Below are positions 1-9,466 of a stretch of DNA of 64,000 bases, one piece after another; positions within the stretch are counted from its first letter, which is position 1, and each line of letters starts with the position of its first letter. The position numbers and the translations under genes were made by a program. Below the pieces are notes generated by a model. That model saw only the letters and a program-made list of their open reading frames with translations, had not been told where the DNA came from and did no database searches. The DNA is from Lachnospiraceae bacterium (GTDB lineage Bacteria > Bacillota > Clostridia > Lachnospirales > Lachnospiraceae). Where the stretch lies: NCBI GenBank assembly GCA_024696825.1, contig JAILGL010000096.1:1-64000 (forward strand), read 5' to 3'.

Positions 1-548
1 AGGGAAAGGGCTCTGGAAAAATTAATACCCATAAGGTAATCCTCTTTGGCACGAAGATAGGCTGAAGCTGAAAGGTTATCATACTCCTTTATACTCTTAG
101 CTTCCTTAATTCCTCTCTTAATCTCATCCTCTGTCTGAGAATCAATCCAAACCCTTCTTTTATCCTTGGTGTCAGGCACCTCTGCCATCATATCCACCAG
201 GCGGTAAATGTACTCTCCTTCACGTCCGGAGTCAGTACAAACATATATTCTTTCAACATCGTCTCTGTTTAAGAGACCCTTTACTATATCAAATTGTTTC
301 TTAACATTGTCTATAACCCTGTATTTATATTCCTTTGGTAAAAATGGAATAGTCTCTAAGCTCCATTTTTTAAGGTCCGGGTTATAACTCTCAGGATAAC
401 ACATAGTAACTAAATGTCCCACACACCAGGTAACTATGCATTTATCCGATTCCATATAGCCATTTGATGTATTACCCTTAACCTTCAAGGTATTGGCAAA
501 TTCTCTGGCAACACTAGGCTTCTCTGCAATAAATAAGTATTTTCCCAT
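1..548 (-). CDS. topB: DNA topoisomerase III, N-terminal part (partial)
   Basis: Type IA topoisomerase that relaxes and decatenates DNA through a transient single-strand break. The ORF starts at an ATG at 548 and runs off the left edge, so only about 182 residues are visible and the catalytic tyrosine domain is missing; the ORF track omits it because it is cut. The visible part is the Toprim domain: EKPSVAREFAN at the start, VTWCVGHLV, then the acidic motif TDSGREGEYIYR, and EDYLMGINFSRA at the window edge, which matches the TopB family. It follows the glyA terminator by about 100 bp and is probably transcribed on its own. The product call is firm; plasmid or element TopB paralogues cannot be excluded from the N-terminus alone. 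Confidence 0.9.
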   Translation of the reverse strand, partial: MGKYLFIAEKPSVAREFANTLKVKGNTSNGYMESDKCIVTWCVGHLVTMCYPESYNPDLKKWSLETIPFLPKEYKYRVIDNVKKQFDIVKGLLNRDDVERIYVCTDSGREGEYIYRLVDMMAEVPDTKDKRRVWIDSQTEDEIKRGIKEAKSIKEYDNLSASAYLRAKEDYLMGINFSRALS

Positions 549-628
549 ATTAAATCTCTTTCTTTAAAAAATAGTCTATCTGTTTAGATCTAATTGTCAT
601 ATGTTCCTTCTTATACGCCCATTTTAAA

Positions 629-644
629 TTAAGCGGCCGCTTAA
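629..644. repeat. 16-bp perfect palindrome upstream of topB
   Basis: TTAAGCGGCCGCTTAA is a perfect inverted repeat with a GC-only core (a NotI site) in otherwise AT-rich intergenic DNA. It lies 81 bp upstream of the topB start codon and just beyond the probable glyA terminator. It could be an operator for topB, but no regulator is implied by the neighbours. The rest of the 549-847 gap holds the terminator and nothing else I can recognise. Confidence 0.5.
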
Positions 645-655
645 ACTTCGACTCA

Positions 656-714
656 ATTCAAAAATATAACTCAGACAGAGATTTAAAGACATGGAAAATC
701 TCCATCTGAGCTAT
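656..714 (-). terminator. Probable intrinsic terminator of the pur-glyA operon
   Basis: On the minus strand a 19-bp helix (arms 696-714 and 666-684, with three G-U wobbles, all valid only on this strand) is followed by ATTTTTG. It lies 134 bp after the glyA stop codon, further than usual. The tract has only five T's, so termination may be partial. Confidence 0.6.
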
Positions 715-847
715 AATAATTAATCAAACTCTATTAAAGGTCCCCACCTACATTTTATTATACACTCCTATTATTAACTAAATGCTTAAAATAAATAACC
801 ACATAATGGAAACTAATACTAAACATTTATAAACCCATTAATACAAA

Positions 848-2089
848 TTACTCATATAAAGGATACTTTGAAGTAAGACTCTTAACGATTTCATAAGCCT
901 TATCTGAGTTAGCTGCAGGATCGTCGATTACAAGTGCGATAGCCTCAGCAACCTTATCCATATCATCAGTCTTAAAGCCTCTTGTAGTAACAGCAGCAGA
1001 ACCAAGTCTGATACCTGAAGTTACAAATGGTGACTGAGGATCATTTGGAATAGTATTCTTATTAGCAGTAATATGTACATTATCAAGGTTCTTCTCAACC
1101 TCTTTACCTGTAAGACCCTTAGTAGCAAGGTTTACAAGCATTAAGTGATTATCTGTACCACCTGAAACAATGTCAACGCCACGATTTAAAAGACCATCGC
1201 TAAGTGCCTTTGCATTGTCAATTATATTCTTTCCATACTCCTTAAATGAAGGATCAAGAGCTTCCTTAAAGCATACAGCCTTAGCTGCGATAACGTGCAT
1301 AAGAGGACCACCCTGAATTCCAGGGAATAAAGCCTTATTTAACTTATGCTCTGTAGCAAACTCCTCACTTGAAAGGATAAGACCACCTCTAGGACCACGA
1401 AGAGTCTTATGAGTTGTGGTTGTAGTAACATGTGCATATGGAATAGGACTCTCATGATATCCACTTGCAACAAGACCAGCGATATGAGCCATATCAACCA
1501 TAAGAAATGCATTTACCTTATCAGCAATTTCTCTAAATCTCTTGAAATCAATCTTTCTTGCATAAGCTGAAGCACCAGCTACGATAAGCTTTGGCTTGCA
1601 CTCTAAAGCAATCTTCTCTACTTCATCATAATCGATGAAACCATCTGCGTTAACACCATAAGGTACGCAGTTAAAATACTTACCTGAAATATTTACAGGG
1701 CTTCCATGAGTAAGATGACCACCCATGTCAAGGTTCATACCCATAAATGTATCTCCCGGCTCCATAAGAGCGAAGAATACAGTCATGTTAGCCTGAGCAC
1801 CTGAATGTGGCTGAACATTAGCGTATGTACAGTTAAAGAGCTCCATAGCACGGTTACGTGCAAGATCCTCTGCAACGTCTACAAAATCACATCCGCCATA
1901 ATATCTCTTTCCAGGATATCCTTCAGCATACTTGTTAGTAAGTGTGCTTCCCATAGCAGCCATAACTCCACGGCTTACAAGGTTCTCTGAGGCGATAAGC
2001 TCGATGTTATCCCTCTGTCTGTTAGTTTCATCCTCAATTGCCTTTGCAATCTCAGGATCGATTGCTTTTACTTCATCAAGTGAATACAT
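848..2089 (-). CDS. glyA: Serine hydroxymethyltransferase
   Basis: Cytosolic PLP enzyme that interconverts serine plus tetrahydrofolate with glycine plus 5,10-methylene-tetrahydrofolate. It thereby supplies glycine to PurD and one-carbon units for PurN in the same operon. At 413 aa it has the usual family length. The PLP-lysine motif [11 protein letters not shown] lies near residue 230, and [11 protein letters not shown] (substrate/PLP binding) and [14 protein letters not shown] are near the N-terminus. The ATG has a good upstream site (GGAGG, about 8 nt away). It is the last gene of the purM-purN-purD-glyA transcript, 74 bp after purD. No anomalies seen. Confidence 0.97.
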   Translation of the reverse strand: MYSLDEVKAIDPEIAKAIEDETNRQRDNIELIASENLVSRGVMAAMGSTLTNKYAEGYPGKRYYGGCDFVDVAEDLARNRAMELFNCTYANVQPHSGAQANMTVFFALMEPGDTFMGMNLDMGGHLTHGSPVNISGKYFNCVPYGVNADGFIDYDEVEKIALECKPKLIVAGASAYARKIDFKRFREIADKVNAFLMVDMAHIAGLVASGYHESPIPYAHVTTTTTHKTLRGPRGGLILSSEEFATEHKLNKALFPGIQGGPLMHVIAAKAVCFKEALDPSFKEYGKNIIDNAKALSDGLLNRGVDIVSGGTDNHLMLVNLATKGLTGKEVEKNLDNVHITANKNTIPNDPQSPFVTSGIRLGSAAVTTRGFKTDDMDKVAEAIALVIDDPAANSDKAYEIVKSLTSKYPLYE

Positions 2090-2163
2090 TTAAAAATCCT
2101 CCTAAGTTATATATTTTTAATAATACAAAAAATGAAATATCATTATATTTAACATATGAAAAA

Positions 2164-3435
2164 TTAAGCTTCGTCAATAGCCTTTCCTATATCATTTCTC
2201 ATATATTTATTATCAAATGTAACCCATTCTGTAGCCTTATAAGCATTAGCTCTGGCTTCCTTAAGGTCTCTACCCTTGGCAGTTACACCAAGAACTCTTC
2301 CACCATTGGTTACCATACCTTCTGCAGTCTTTTTAGTACCTGCATGGAAGCAATAATAGTCATCCTTACCCTTAAATTTCTCAAGGCCCTTTATAACCTT
2401 GCCCTTTTCATAGTTAACAGGATAACCGTCAGAAGCAAGAACAACACAAACTGCTGCATTATCCTCAAACTGAAGATCTATCTTATCAAGCTTTCCATCT
2501 ATACATGCATCGATAACCTCGATAATATCATTCTTCATACGAGGAAGAACCACCTGAGCCTCAGGATCACCGAAACGTGCATTATATTCAAGCACCTTAG
2601 GACCATCCTCTGTAAGCATAAGACCTACGAAAAGAATACCTACAAAATCTCTACCCTCAGCCTTCATGGCATCCATGGTTGGCTGGAAGATTTTTTCCTC
2701 ACAGAAAGCCTTAACCTCATCATTGTAAAATGGACTTGGTGAGAATGTACCCATACCACCGGTATTAAGACCTTTATCGCCATCAAGAGCTCTCTTATGA
2801 TCCTGAGCACTTGTCATAGGCTTAACATGAGTTCCATCACAGTAGCAAAGTACGCTAACCTCACGACCTGTCATAAACTCTTCTATAACAACTGTATTAC
2901 CTGCATCACCAAACTGCTTATCTAACATAAGAGTTCCGATAGCTTTCTCAGCCTCCTCTAAGTTCTGGCAAATTAAAACACCCTTACCAAGAGCAAGACC
3001 ATCAGCCTTTATAACAATAGGGAATTTCTGATTTTCCAGATAGATAAGAGCCTCCTCTGGAGAATGAAATACCTCATAACTGCAGGTTGGAATATTATAT
3101 TTCTTCATAAGGTCCTTAGAAAAACTCTTAGAACCCTCTATAATAGCTGCATTTTTTCTAGGTCCGAAAACTCTTAAGCCTCTTTCCTCAAATACATCTA
3201 CAATACCACCTACAAGTGGATCATCCATACCTATAATTGTAAGGTCGATCTTATTCTCTTCAGCAAAATCTGCAAGCTTGTTAAATTCCATTGCATTAAT
3301 TTCCACGCACTCTGCAATCTCTGAAATACCGCCGTTACCGGGTGCACAGTAAATCTTATCAACCTTATCACTTTTACTCACACTGAGAACAATCGCATGC
3401 TCTCTTCCACCACTACCAATAACTAATACTTTCAT
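2164..3435 (-). CDS. purD: Phosphoribosylamine-glycine ligase (GAR synthetase)
   Basis: Second step of de novo IMP synthesis: ATP-dependent joining of 5-phosphoribosylamine and glycine to form GAR, in the cytosol. At 423 aa it matches the bacterial monofunctional family. It opens with the family signature VLVIGSGGREHAIV, has the ATP-grasp core with IKADGLALGKGV and TGREVSVLCYCDG, and the metal/ATP region VLEYNARFGDPEAQVV. It sits 22 bp after purN and is followed by glyA, which makes its glycine substrate. The start at 3435 has a GGAGG-like site (aggaggatgtaa). Confidence 0.97.
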   Translation of the reverse strand: MKVLVIGSGGREHAIVLSVSKSDKVDKIYCAPGNGGISEIAECVEINAMEFNKLADFAEENKIDLTIIGMDDPLVGGIVDVFEERGLRVFGPRKNAAIIEGSKSFSKDLMKKYNIPTCSYEVFHSPEEALIYLENQKFPIVIKADGLALGKGVLICQNLEEAEKAIGTLMLDKQFGDAGNTVVIEEFMTGREVSVLCYCDGTHVKPMTSAQDHKRALDGDKGLNTGGMGTFSPSPFYNDEVKAFCEEKIFQPTMDAMKAEGRDFVGILFVGLMLTEDGPKVLEYNARFGDPEAQVVLPRMKNDIIEVIDACIDGKLDKIDLQFEDNAAVCVVLASDGYPVNYEKGKVIKGLEKFKGKDDYYCFHAGTKKTAEGMVTNGGRVLGVTAKGRDLKEARANAYKATEWVTFDNKYMRNDIGKAIDEA

Positions 3436-3457
3436 TTACATCCTCCTGAATAAAATG

Positions 3458-4084
3458 TTACTCACTTATATGAGCTATGCCATCAGTTACACTAACCCTG
3501 CCATCACCTATAAGTGCTATAGCCTTAGGAAGTATCTTCCACTCAGCTTCTTCCATTACTCTTCGCTGAAGTATCTCAGGGGTATCCCCTTCCTTAACTT
3601 CAACTGCTTTCTGAAGTATTATCGGGCCATGGTCCGCCTCTTCATCCACAAAATGCACAGTAGCACCTGTAACCTTATTACCTGTGCTAAGCACGCTCTC
3701 ATGAACCTTAAGTCCATAATAGCCCATACCACAATGTGAAGGAATAAGAGAAGGATGAATATTAATAATCCTCAAATGATATTCCTTAATAAGATTCTCA
3801 GGCACAATTACAAGATAACCTGCAAGTACGATTAAATCCACTTCATATTTCTTTAAAGTGTCAATCATAGCCTGTCCAAATTCTTCTCTGGAAGAATAAT
3901 TCTTAGGAGAGATAAACTCTGCCTCAATTCCTGCTTCCTTAGCTCTTGTAAGCGCATATGCATCTTCTTTATTACTTATAACAACCTTAATCTCACTATT
4001 ATTAATAACACCAGCATTAATGCTGTCTATAATGGCAGCGAGATTGGTTCCACCACCTGAAACTAAAACTGCTAACTTCTGCAT
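3458..4084 (-). CDS. purN: Phosphoribosylglycinamide formyltransferase
   Basis: Third step of IMP synthesis: transfers formyl from 10-formyl-tetrahydrofolate to GAR. About 208 aa. It opens LAVLVSGGGTNLAAIID, has VLAGYLVIVP and the catalytic region NIHPSLIPS, followed by VTGATVHFVDEEADHGPII with the conserved His/Asp. The ORF track starts 15 bases further upstream, but no ribosome binding site precedes that ATG. The ATG at 4084 follows AAAGGG at good spacing and begins directly before the conserved fold, so I chose it. It lies between purM and purD. Confidence 0.96.
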   Translation of the reverse strand: MQKLAVLVSGGGTNLAAIIDSINAGVINNSEIKVVISNKEDAYALTRAKEAGIEAEFISPKNYSSREEFGQAMIDTLKKYEVDLIVLAGYLVIVPENLIKEYHLRIINIHPSLIPSHCGMGYYGLKVHESVLSTGNKVTGATVHFVDEEADHGPIILQKAVEVKEGDTPEILQRRVMEEAEWKILPKAIALIGDGRVSVTDGIAHISE

Positions 4085-4139
4085 TATTAACCCTTTCATC
4101 TAAAATCAGAATGAAATGTAGCTTAAATATCACCTGAAA

Positions 4140-5168
4140 TTATAATAATGTAACTCCCTTATCTGCCGCCTTAATATCACCGATAATATAAGCCTTCTTA
4201 CCTGTAGCAGTAACAGCCTTAACTGTTTTATCAGCATCAGCAGCATCAACTGCAAGAACCATACCAAGACCCATATTAAATGTATTAAACATCATTTTAT
4301 CTTCTATATCTCCGTCCTTCTGAATCATTTCAAATACAGGAAGAACAGGGAATGAATCAAGCTTAACCTGTGCGTGTGCACCCTCAGGAAGCATACGAGG
4401 AATATTCTCGTAGAAACCGCCGCCTGTAATATGGCTTAAGCCCTTAATTGTAACACCTGCATTTTTAACACTGTTAAATGCTTCTACATAAATATTAGTT
4501 GGCATAAGTAAAGCCTCGCCAAGGCTCTTACCACCAAGACTTTCATAGGTCTTAGAAAGAACATCATAGTTCATATCAAAAACCTTTCTAACAAGAGAAA
4601 AACCATTAGAATGAACACCTGAAGACTCAATACCTACAAGTACATCACCCTCCTTAATATTCTCTCCTGTAATAATATCCTTTTTATCAACTACACCTAC
4701 GGTAAATCCGGCAAGATCATACTCATCTACCGGCATAAGATCAGGATGCTCAGCAGTCTCACCACCAACTAAGGAAGCACCTGCCTGTCTACAACCCTCA
4801 GCCACACCACTTACGATAGTAGCAATCTTCTCAGGATAGTTCTTACCGCATGCTATATAATCAAGGAAAAATAAAGGCTCTCCGCCGGAGCAGATAACAT
4901 CATTCACACACATAGCAACGCAATCAATACCAATGGTATCATGCTTATCCATTACAAATGCGAGTTTAACCTTTGTACCACATCCATCTGTACCAGAAAG
5001 AAGTACTGGGTTTTCCATGTTCTTAATAGCAGACAAATCAAATGCTCCGGCAAATCCTCCGATTCCACCAAGAACCTCAGGTCTCATAGTCTTTTTAATG
5101 TGCTCCTTCATAAGCTCCACTGACTTATATCCTGCTTCAATGTCTACACCGGCTTTCTTATAATCCAT
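4140..5168 (-). CDS. purM: Phosphoribosylformylglycinamidine cyclo-ligase (AIR synthetase)
   Basis: Closes the imidazole ring, converting FGAM to AIR with ATP. About 342 aa, normal length. Recognisable pieces are [19 protein letters not shown] at the N-terminus, [41 protein letters not shown] and [14 protein letters not shown] (PurM/AIRS domain). The track start at 5180 overlaps the GGAGG; the ATG at 5168 follows it at a short but usable spacing and is preferred. First gene of the purM-purN-purD-glyA operon, about 114 bp after the HD-GYP gene. I saw no purine riboswitch signature in the leader. Confidence 0.96.
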   Translation of the reverse strand: MDYKKAGVDIEAGYKSVELMKEHIKKTMRPEVLGGIGGFAGAFDLSAIKNMENPVLLSGTDGCGTKVKLAFVMDKHDTIGIDCVAMCVNDVICSGGEPLFFLDYIACGKNYPEKIATIVSGVAEGCRQAGASLVGGETAEHPDLMPVDEYDLAGFTVGVVDKKDIITGENIKEGDVLVGIESSGVHSNGFSLVRKVFDMNYDVLSKTYESLGGKSLGEALLMPTNIYVEAFNSVKNAGVTIKGLSHITGGGFYENIPRMLPEGAHAQVKLDSFPVLPVFEMIQKDGDIEDKMMFNTFNMGLGMVLAVDAADADKTVKAVTATGKKAYIIGDIKAADKGVTLL

Positions 5169-5252
5169 ATTTCCCTCCATTTGTTAAGTTATTTATTAAT
5201 AATATATTTTAATACCAACCTCTAAAATAAGTTTGTTATAATCTCCACATAA

Positions 5253-5268
5253 AGAAGCTAAGGCTTCT
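5253..5268 (-). terminator. Weak hairpin between HD-GYP gene and purM
   Basis: AGAAGC and GCTTCT form a 6-bp stem with a 4-nt loop 15 bp after the HD-GYP stop codon, followed on the minus strand by TTATG. The T-tract is poor, so this is at best a leaky terminator or a processing hairpin. Confidence 0.3.
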
Positions 5269-5282
5269 CTTACAAAGATAAA

Positions 5283-6548
5283 TTAACCAACATCATTTAA
5301 GAAGCTGCTATATTCCTCAACAGCCTTAGCTGCAGCCTTCTTACTAACTGCATAAATATCATCAAAATTATAAAGAAGTAAAGAACTAACATAAGGGGAT
5401 ATAGCACCCTCCTTAACCTTTTCCTTTATAACCTCTGTTGCTGTTTCTTTATCCATACCTGCTCTATAAGGTCTGTCCTCTGTAATTGCAGTAAATATAT
5501 CTGCAACCGCAAGAATTCTCGAACCTAAGGAAAGCTTCTTAGCAGGAAAATGGAAAGGATAACCTGTACCATTCATCTTCTCATGATGGAAGGCTGCCCA
5601 TTCTGTAATCTGCTCAAAGCCACTAACAGGCTTAAGCAAAAGATATGTATAGAAGCTGTGTTCCTTAATAATATTGAACTCATCTTCCTCTAATTTACCC
5701 TGTTTTTCAAGAATCTCCTTTGGAGTCTTTAATTTACCTATGTCATGAAGGTTGCCTGCAATTTTAACCATCTTGCATTCATCCGAAGAAAATCCAGCCT
5801 TCTTAGCAAGAGCAACTGCTGTAGCTGCAACACCTGCAGAATGCATGGATGTAAATGGGCTTCGGAAGTCGATGATATGGGCGAATATTTCGGTCAGCTC
5901 TATAGCGTCATTAATTGAAAGCTTAATGGAACTAATGGAATCATCCATAATTTCATTAAGAATCTGTGGCTCAAACTGAAGGTAAAGCCACATAGCCTCT
6001 CTATCGCTAATAGCAAGAAATGCATCGACAATCTCCTCGTTAAAGGTACTGCCCTTTTCCTTTACGACAAATTTTTTAACATCCTTAACCTGACTTATAG
6101 CTGGCTCATATTTGTTAAGATGAAGAACTATACTGTCAGCCAGATGAATTATATGTGAAAGATATGGAACCTCCTGACCATTATAGGTCTTACCTTCACC
6201 ATGATTCCAAGGCATGTGATGATATTTGACAATCTCTGAAACCTTGTCAAACATATTAAAATTCTGTAAAAGCTTTGCACCAACAAAGGCATGCTTGTGC
6301 TCTCTACCTGTTCCATCCGGAGTAACTTCAATGGTATCACCATAAGCTATCGCACCAACGTCGTGAAGCATAGATGCAATAATAAGTGTACGCATGTCAT
6401 CCACAGATACATTTAACTTCTTTGCTATATTATAAGCAAGATAAGCAACCTGTGAATGGTGATCATTAATCTCTGGATTTATGAGGTTAATAGCCTTTGT
6501 AATACAAAGAAGTAGATCATTTAAATCAGTGATATAATCTCTTTCCAT
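5283..6548 (-). CDS. HD-GYP phosphodiesterase with two HD domains
   Basis: Probable cyclic-di-GMP phosphodiesterase. The 421-aa protein has an N-terminal HD domain (HHSQVAYLAYN, then ASMLHDVGAIAYGD, roughly residues 25-180) and a C-terminal HD-GYP domain (roughly 230-400). The latter has HSAGVAATAVALA, the metal motif LHDIGKLKTP, then AAFHHEKMNGTGYPF and VADIFTAITEDRPYR. The GYP triplet and HHE are intact, so the C-terminal domain looks catalytic. No membrane segment or sensor domain is visible, so it is cytosolic. It lies between the suf and pur operons, a few kb from the type IV pilus locus, a common target of cyclic-di-GMP control; a link is only inferred. Confidence 0.88.
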   Translation of the reverse strand: MERDYITDLNDLLLCITKAINLINPEINDHHSQVAYLAYNIAKKLNVSVDDMRTLIIASMLHDVGAIAYGDTIEVTPDGTGREHKHAFVGAKLLQNFNMFDKVSEIVKYHHMPWNHGEGKTYNGQEVPYLSHIIHLADSIVLHLNKYEPAISQVKDVKKFVVKEKGSTFNEEIVDAFLAISDREAMWLYLQFEPQILNEIMDDSISSIKLSINDAIELTEIFAHIIDFRSPFTSMHSAGVAATAVALAKKAGFSSDECKMVKIAGNLHDIGKLKTPKEILEKQGKLEEDEFNIIKEHSFYTYLLLKPVSGFEQITEWAAFHHEKMNGTGYPFHFPAKKLSLGSRILAVADIFTAITEDRPYRAGMDKETATEVIKEKVKEGAISPYVSSLLLYNFDDIYAVSKKAAAKAVEEYSSFLNDVG

Positions 6549-6606
6549 TACCCTCTCTCTTTCCTTACCTTAAAAAACTCGAATACAATCCCTCTCCTAA
6601 AAGATT

Positions 6607-7035
6607 CTATTCGTCCTCCTTTGTAAACATTTCATTCAATGTTCTCCAACCCAGTACTGCACATTTAACTCGGGCCGGCATGTGTGAAACATTAGATAAA
6701 GCACCAGCTTCCTCTAATCTCTCAAGCTCCTCCTCGCTGATTTTTTCCTTAATCATTCTCATAAATATATCGGCAAGCTCTAAAGCTTCCTCCTTATTTT
6801 TCCCAATGATTAAGTCCAGCATAATGTCGGCAGACGCCTGACTAATAGCACAACCCTGTCCTACGTAAGCACCGTCAACTATGACATCGTCTTCAACCTT
6901 AAGTTTAAGAACAATATCATCTCCACATGAAGGATTTACACCCTCCAGAGTATAATTCGCATCCGGAAGCTCGTGTTTATGCATAGGATGGATATTATGA
7001 TCAGTCAGAATCTCATTGTAAAATGTATCACTCAC
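6607..7035 (-). CDS. sufU: SufU, sulfur-transfer partner of SufS
   Basis: Zinc-containing sulfur acceptor that takes persulfide from SufS and delivers it to the SufBCD scaffold. At 142 aa it has the conserved three cysteines in NPSCGDDIVL, QGCAISQASADIM and VKCAVLGWRTL, plus the Asp after the first Cys, as in Firmicutes SufU. Its start codon lies inside the last bases of sufS (8-bp overlap), which implies translational coupling. Last gene of the suf operon. IscU is the alternative name for the fold, but the SufS neighbour and the interdomain insertion favour SufU. Confidence 0.95.
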   Translation of the reverse strand: MSDTFYNEILTDHNIHPMHKHELPDANYTLEGVNPSCGDDIVLKLKVEDDVIVDGAYVGQGCAISQASADIMLDLIIGKNKEEALELADIFMRMIKEKISEEELERLEEAGALSNVSHMPARVKCAVLGWRTLNEMFTKEDE

Positions 7036-8251
7036 TGTATCCCATCTCCCTTCTTATGACTTTTAGAGCCTCCGCAAATCTCTCTATATCCTCCTCAGTA
7101 TTATAGAAAGACAAACTTGCTCTGGTGGTTGACATAACCCCAAGATATTTCATAAGTGGCTGAGCACAGTGATGACCAGCTCTAACGCATATACCATGTG
7201 AATCCAGTATAGCCGCCACATCATGAGGATGTACGTCATCTATGGTAAATGTGATTATACCGTGATGATTATCATGATTCTTATCCCCGATAACGTGAAT
7301 ATGAGGAATGTCTTCAAGCTTAGTAAGACATAAATCAGTGAGATAATCCTCTCTCCTTTTAATCACATCAAACCCAATATTATTAATATAATCAATGGCT
7401 GCATGGAGCCCTACGGCAGCACCTGCATTAACAGTACCTGCCTCAAACTTATGAGGGAGCTCTGCATAAGTTGCCCCTTCAAGTGTAACATATTCTATCA
7501 TCTCTCCGCCATATAAAAATGGTGGCATTTTATCTAAATATTTTTCCTTGCCATAAAGAACTCCGATTCCCATACCAGAAAGCATCTTATGACCTGAAAA
7601 TGCAAGGAAATCCACATCCAGATCCTTTACATCCACAGGAACATGAGGCACACTCTGAGCACCATCTGCTATAAATATAGCGCCTCTTTCATGGGCAAGA
7701 GAAGCAAATCTCTTAATCTCATTCTCACAACCAAAAACATTAGATACATGAGCCATAGAAACTATCTTAGTTTTGTCAGTAAGGTAACTTAAATACTTTT
7801 CTTCCGTTATCTTACCGTCCATCTCACACTCTATATACTTAAGTACAGCACCAGTCTTTTTTGCTGCCTGCTGCCATGGAAGCATGTTACTGTGATGCTC
7901 CATAACAGTTATAAGAATCTCATCCCCCTCCTTTAAGAAGGTCTCAGCATAGCTTACAGCCACGAGATTCAAGCTTTCTGTGGCATTTCTGGTAAATACT
8001 ATCTCTGTGGTACTATTAGCATTAATAAATGCTCTTACTGCCTCTCTGGCATTCTCATAATCCTCTGTCGCCTTAACGGATAATTCATACAAACCTCTTA
8101 AAGGATTGGCATTATCATGCCTGTAATAACTATCCATAGCCTTAAGAACTGATTCAGGTTTCTGAGAAGTCGCAGTACTGTCAAGATAAACTATATCTTT
8201 ATCCTTTAAAATGGGAAAATCCGCAAGGATTCTCTTATCCTCTTCAGTCAT
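7028..8251 (-). CDS. sufS: Cysteine desulfurase SufS
   Basis: PLP enzyme that removes sulfur from L-cysteine as a persulfide for Fe-S cluster assembly. At 407 aa it matches group II desulfurases. It has the N-terminal DIVYLDSTATSQKP, HHSNMLPWQ, the PLP-lysine motif SGHKMLSGMGIGVLYG and the active-site cysteine in RAGHHCAQPLM. Located between sufD (19 bp upstream) and sufU (overlapping). Cytosolic. Confidence 0.97.
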   Translation of the reverse strand: MTEEDKRILADFPILKDKDIVYLDSTATSQKPESVLKAMDSYYRHDNANPLRGLYELSVKATEDYENAREAVRAFINANSTTEIVFTRNATESLNLVAVSYAETFLKEGDEILITVMEHHSNMLPWQQAAKKTGAVLKYIECEMDGKITEEKYLSYLTDKTKIVSMAHVSNVFGCENEIKRFASLAHERGAIFIADGAQSVPHVPVDVKDLDVDFLAFSGHKMLSGMGIGVLYGKEKYLDKMPPFLYGGEMIEYVTLEGATYAELPHKFEAGTVNAGAAVGLHAAIDYINNIGFDVIKRREDYLTDLCLTKLEDIPHIHVIGDKNHDNHHGIITFTIDDVHPHDVAAILDSHGICVRAGHHCAQPLMKYLGVMSTTRASLSFYNTEEDIERFAEALKVIRREMGYSE

Positions 8252-8270
8252 AATAACTCCTCTTTATAAT

Positions 8271-9437
8271 TTATTCGTCTTCACTCGCACCGTAAAGAAG
8301 CTTACTAATATCATTTTTAACATCTGAGTCTGAAATCTTAGCGATTATAGAATCAGTTTTAGCCTTAGCCATAATATCATAAACCTTCTCTTTTGCAATA
8401 CCCCTGGTCTCAAGATAGAAGCTAATCTCATCATCAATACGACCAATGGTAGCACCGTGAGTACCTGAAACATCCTCCTCTGCACAGAGAATAAGTGGAA
8501 TGGTCTTATTATGAACCTCATCATCCATAAGAAGAACATCCTCAACCTCATGACCAACTGAACCTGAAGAACCATTTTTAAAATCAATGCTTCCGCGGAA
8601 GGTTTTCTTAGAAGTGTCATAAAGCACACCGGCAACATTAATACTCGATAATGTCTTTTTACCAAAATGATTAGAAATGTAATTAAGATCTAACACATGG
8701 TCACTATTAACGTCATAGCCGATATTAACATCAAGCTCTGACTTATCACCTATAAGGTCAGTTCTAAGGCCCGAATAAATGCTTGTATCGCCCTTAAAAA
8801 TCTGAACCAGATTAAAGTTACCCTTATCTTCCACAGTAACTCCTATATCATTAAAAACAGTTACATTAGGAACAGAACCATAGACCTGCACCAAAGTAAG
8901 CTTTGCATTCTCAGCCACCTTAGCCTTAAATGAAGCAATAAAACTAGCTTTATCGGCCCCATCCTTAGCTTCAGTCTTAGCCTCAGTAGCACTATCACTT
9001 CCTGAAGCATCATTCGCTTTAATCTCCTCGGCACATTTCATATATATAGTAAGTGAAGCTCCCTTAGAAACCTCAACATACAAGCTATCTAACTCGCTTA
9101 GAGAACCATCAGGTTCAAAGCTAAGCATAACCGGCTTCTCTACATTTTTATCTTCATCAACGTAGATATGAAGCACCTTGTTATCGGTATCTTTATATAA
9201 TGAATTTACGACCTTATCGTAAATCTCATCTCCCATACCAGTCTTTACCTCGGCTATAGCACTGCCCTCGACGATATCAACCTTTCCATTATCACCGATA
9301 AGAGAAGTCACAGCCTCAGCATCTGTCTTTATGTCTTTATTAATAAAATCCTTTACAATGCTCACATTAGCATCATTCATTCTCAAATGATTCCATGTAG
9401 GAGCAGGAATATTATTAACCTTAATCAACTCACTCAT
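8271..9437 (-). CDS. sufD: Fe-S assembly scaffold subunit SufD
   Basis: Partner of SufB in the SufBC2D scaffold. About 388 aa. The core beta-helix is recognisable (LRTDLIGDKSELDVNIGYD, FRGSIDFKNGSSGSVGHEVEDVLLMDDEV), ending with HGATIGRIDDEISFYLETRGI, the SufB/D family C-terminal signature. Residues around 150-165 hold a low-complexity acidic/alanine stretch (SGSDSATEAKTEAKDGADK) unusual for SufD, probably a loop. The track begins six residues upstream; the ATG at 9437 follows AAAGGA and gives the usual start SELIKVN. The next gene upstream is sufB, 30 bp away. Confidence 0.93.
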   Translation of the reverse strand: MSELIKVNNIPAPTWNHLRMNDANVSIVKDFINKDIKTDAEAVTSLIGDNGKVDIVEGSAIAEVKTGMGDEIYDKVVNSLYKDTDNKVLHIYVDEDKNVEKPVMLSFEPDGSLSELDSLYVEVSKGASLTIYMKCAEEIKANDASGSDSATEAKTEAKDGADKASFIASFKAKVAENAKLTLVQVYGSVPNVTVFNDIGVTVEDKGNFNLVQIFKGDTSIYSGLRTDLIGDKSELDVNIGYDVNSDHVLDLNYISNHFGKKTLSSINVAGVLYDTSKKTFRGSIDFKNGSSGSVGHEVEDVLLMDDEVHNKTIPLILCAEEDVSGTHGATIGRIDDEISFYLETRGIAKEKVYDIMAKAKTDSIIAKISDSDVKNDISKLLYGASEDE

Positions 9438-9466
9438 GATAATCCTTTCATACAACCAGGTTTATT

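Noticed and set aside
2038-2742. 234-aa plus-strand ORF
   Set aside because: Antisense to glyA/purD, which are certain genes; composition is that of a reverse-strand shadow.
5169-5282. Purine riboswitch before purM
   Set aside because: No three-stem aptamer with the conserved loop and junction sequences was visible in the 114-bp gap.
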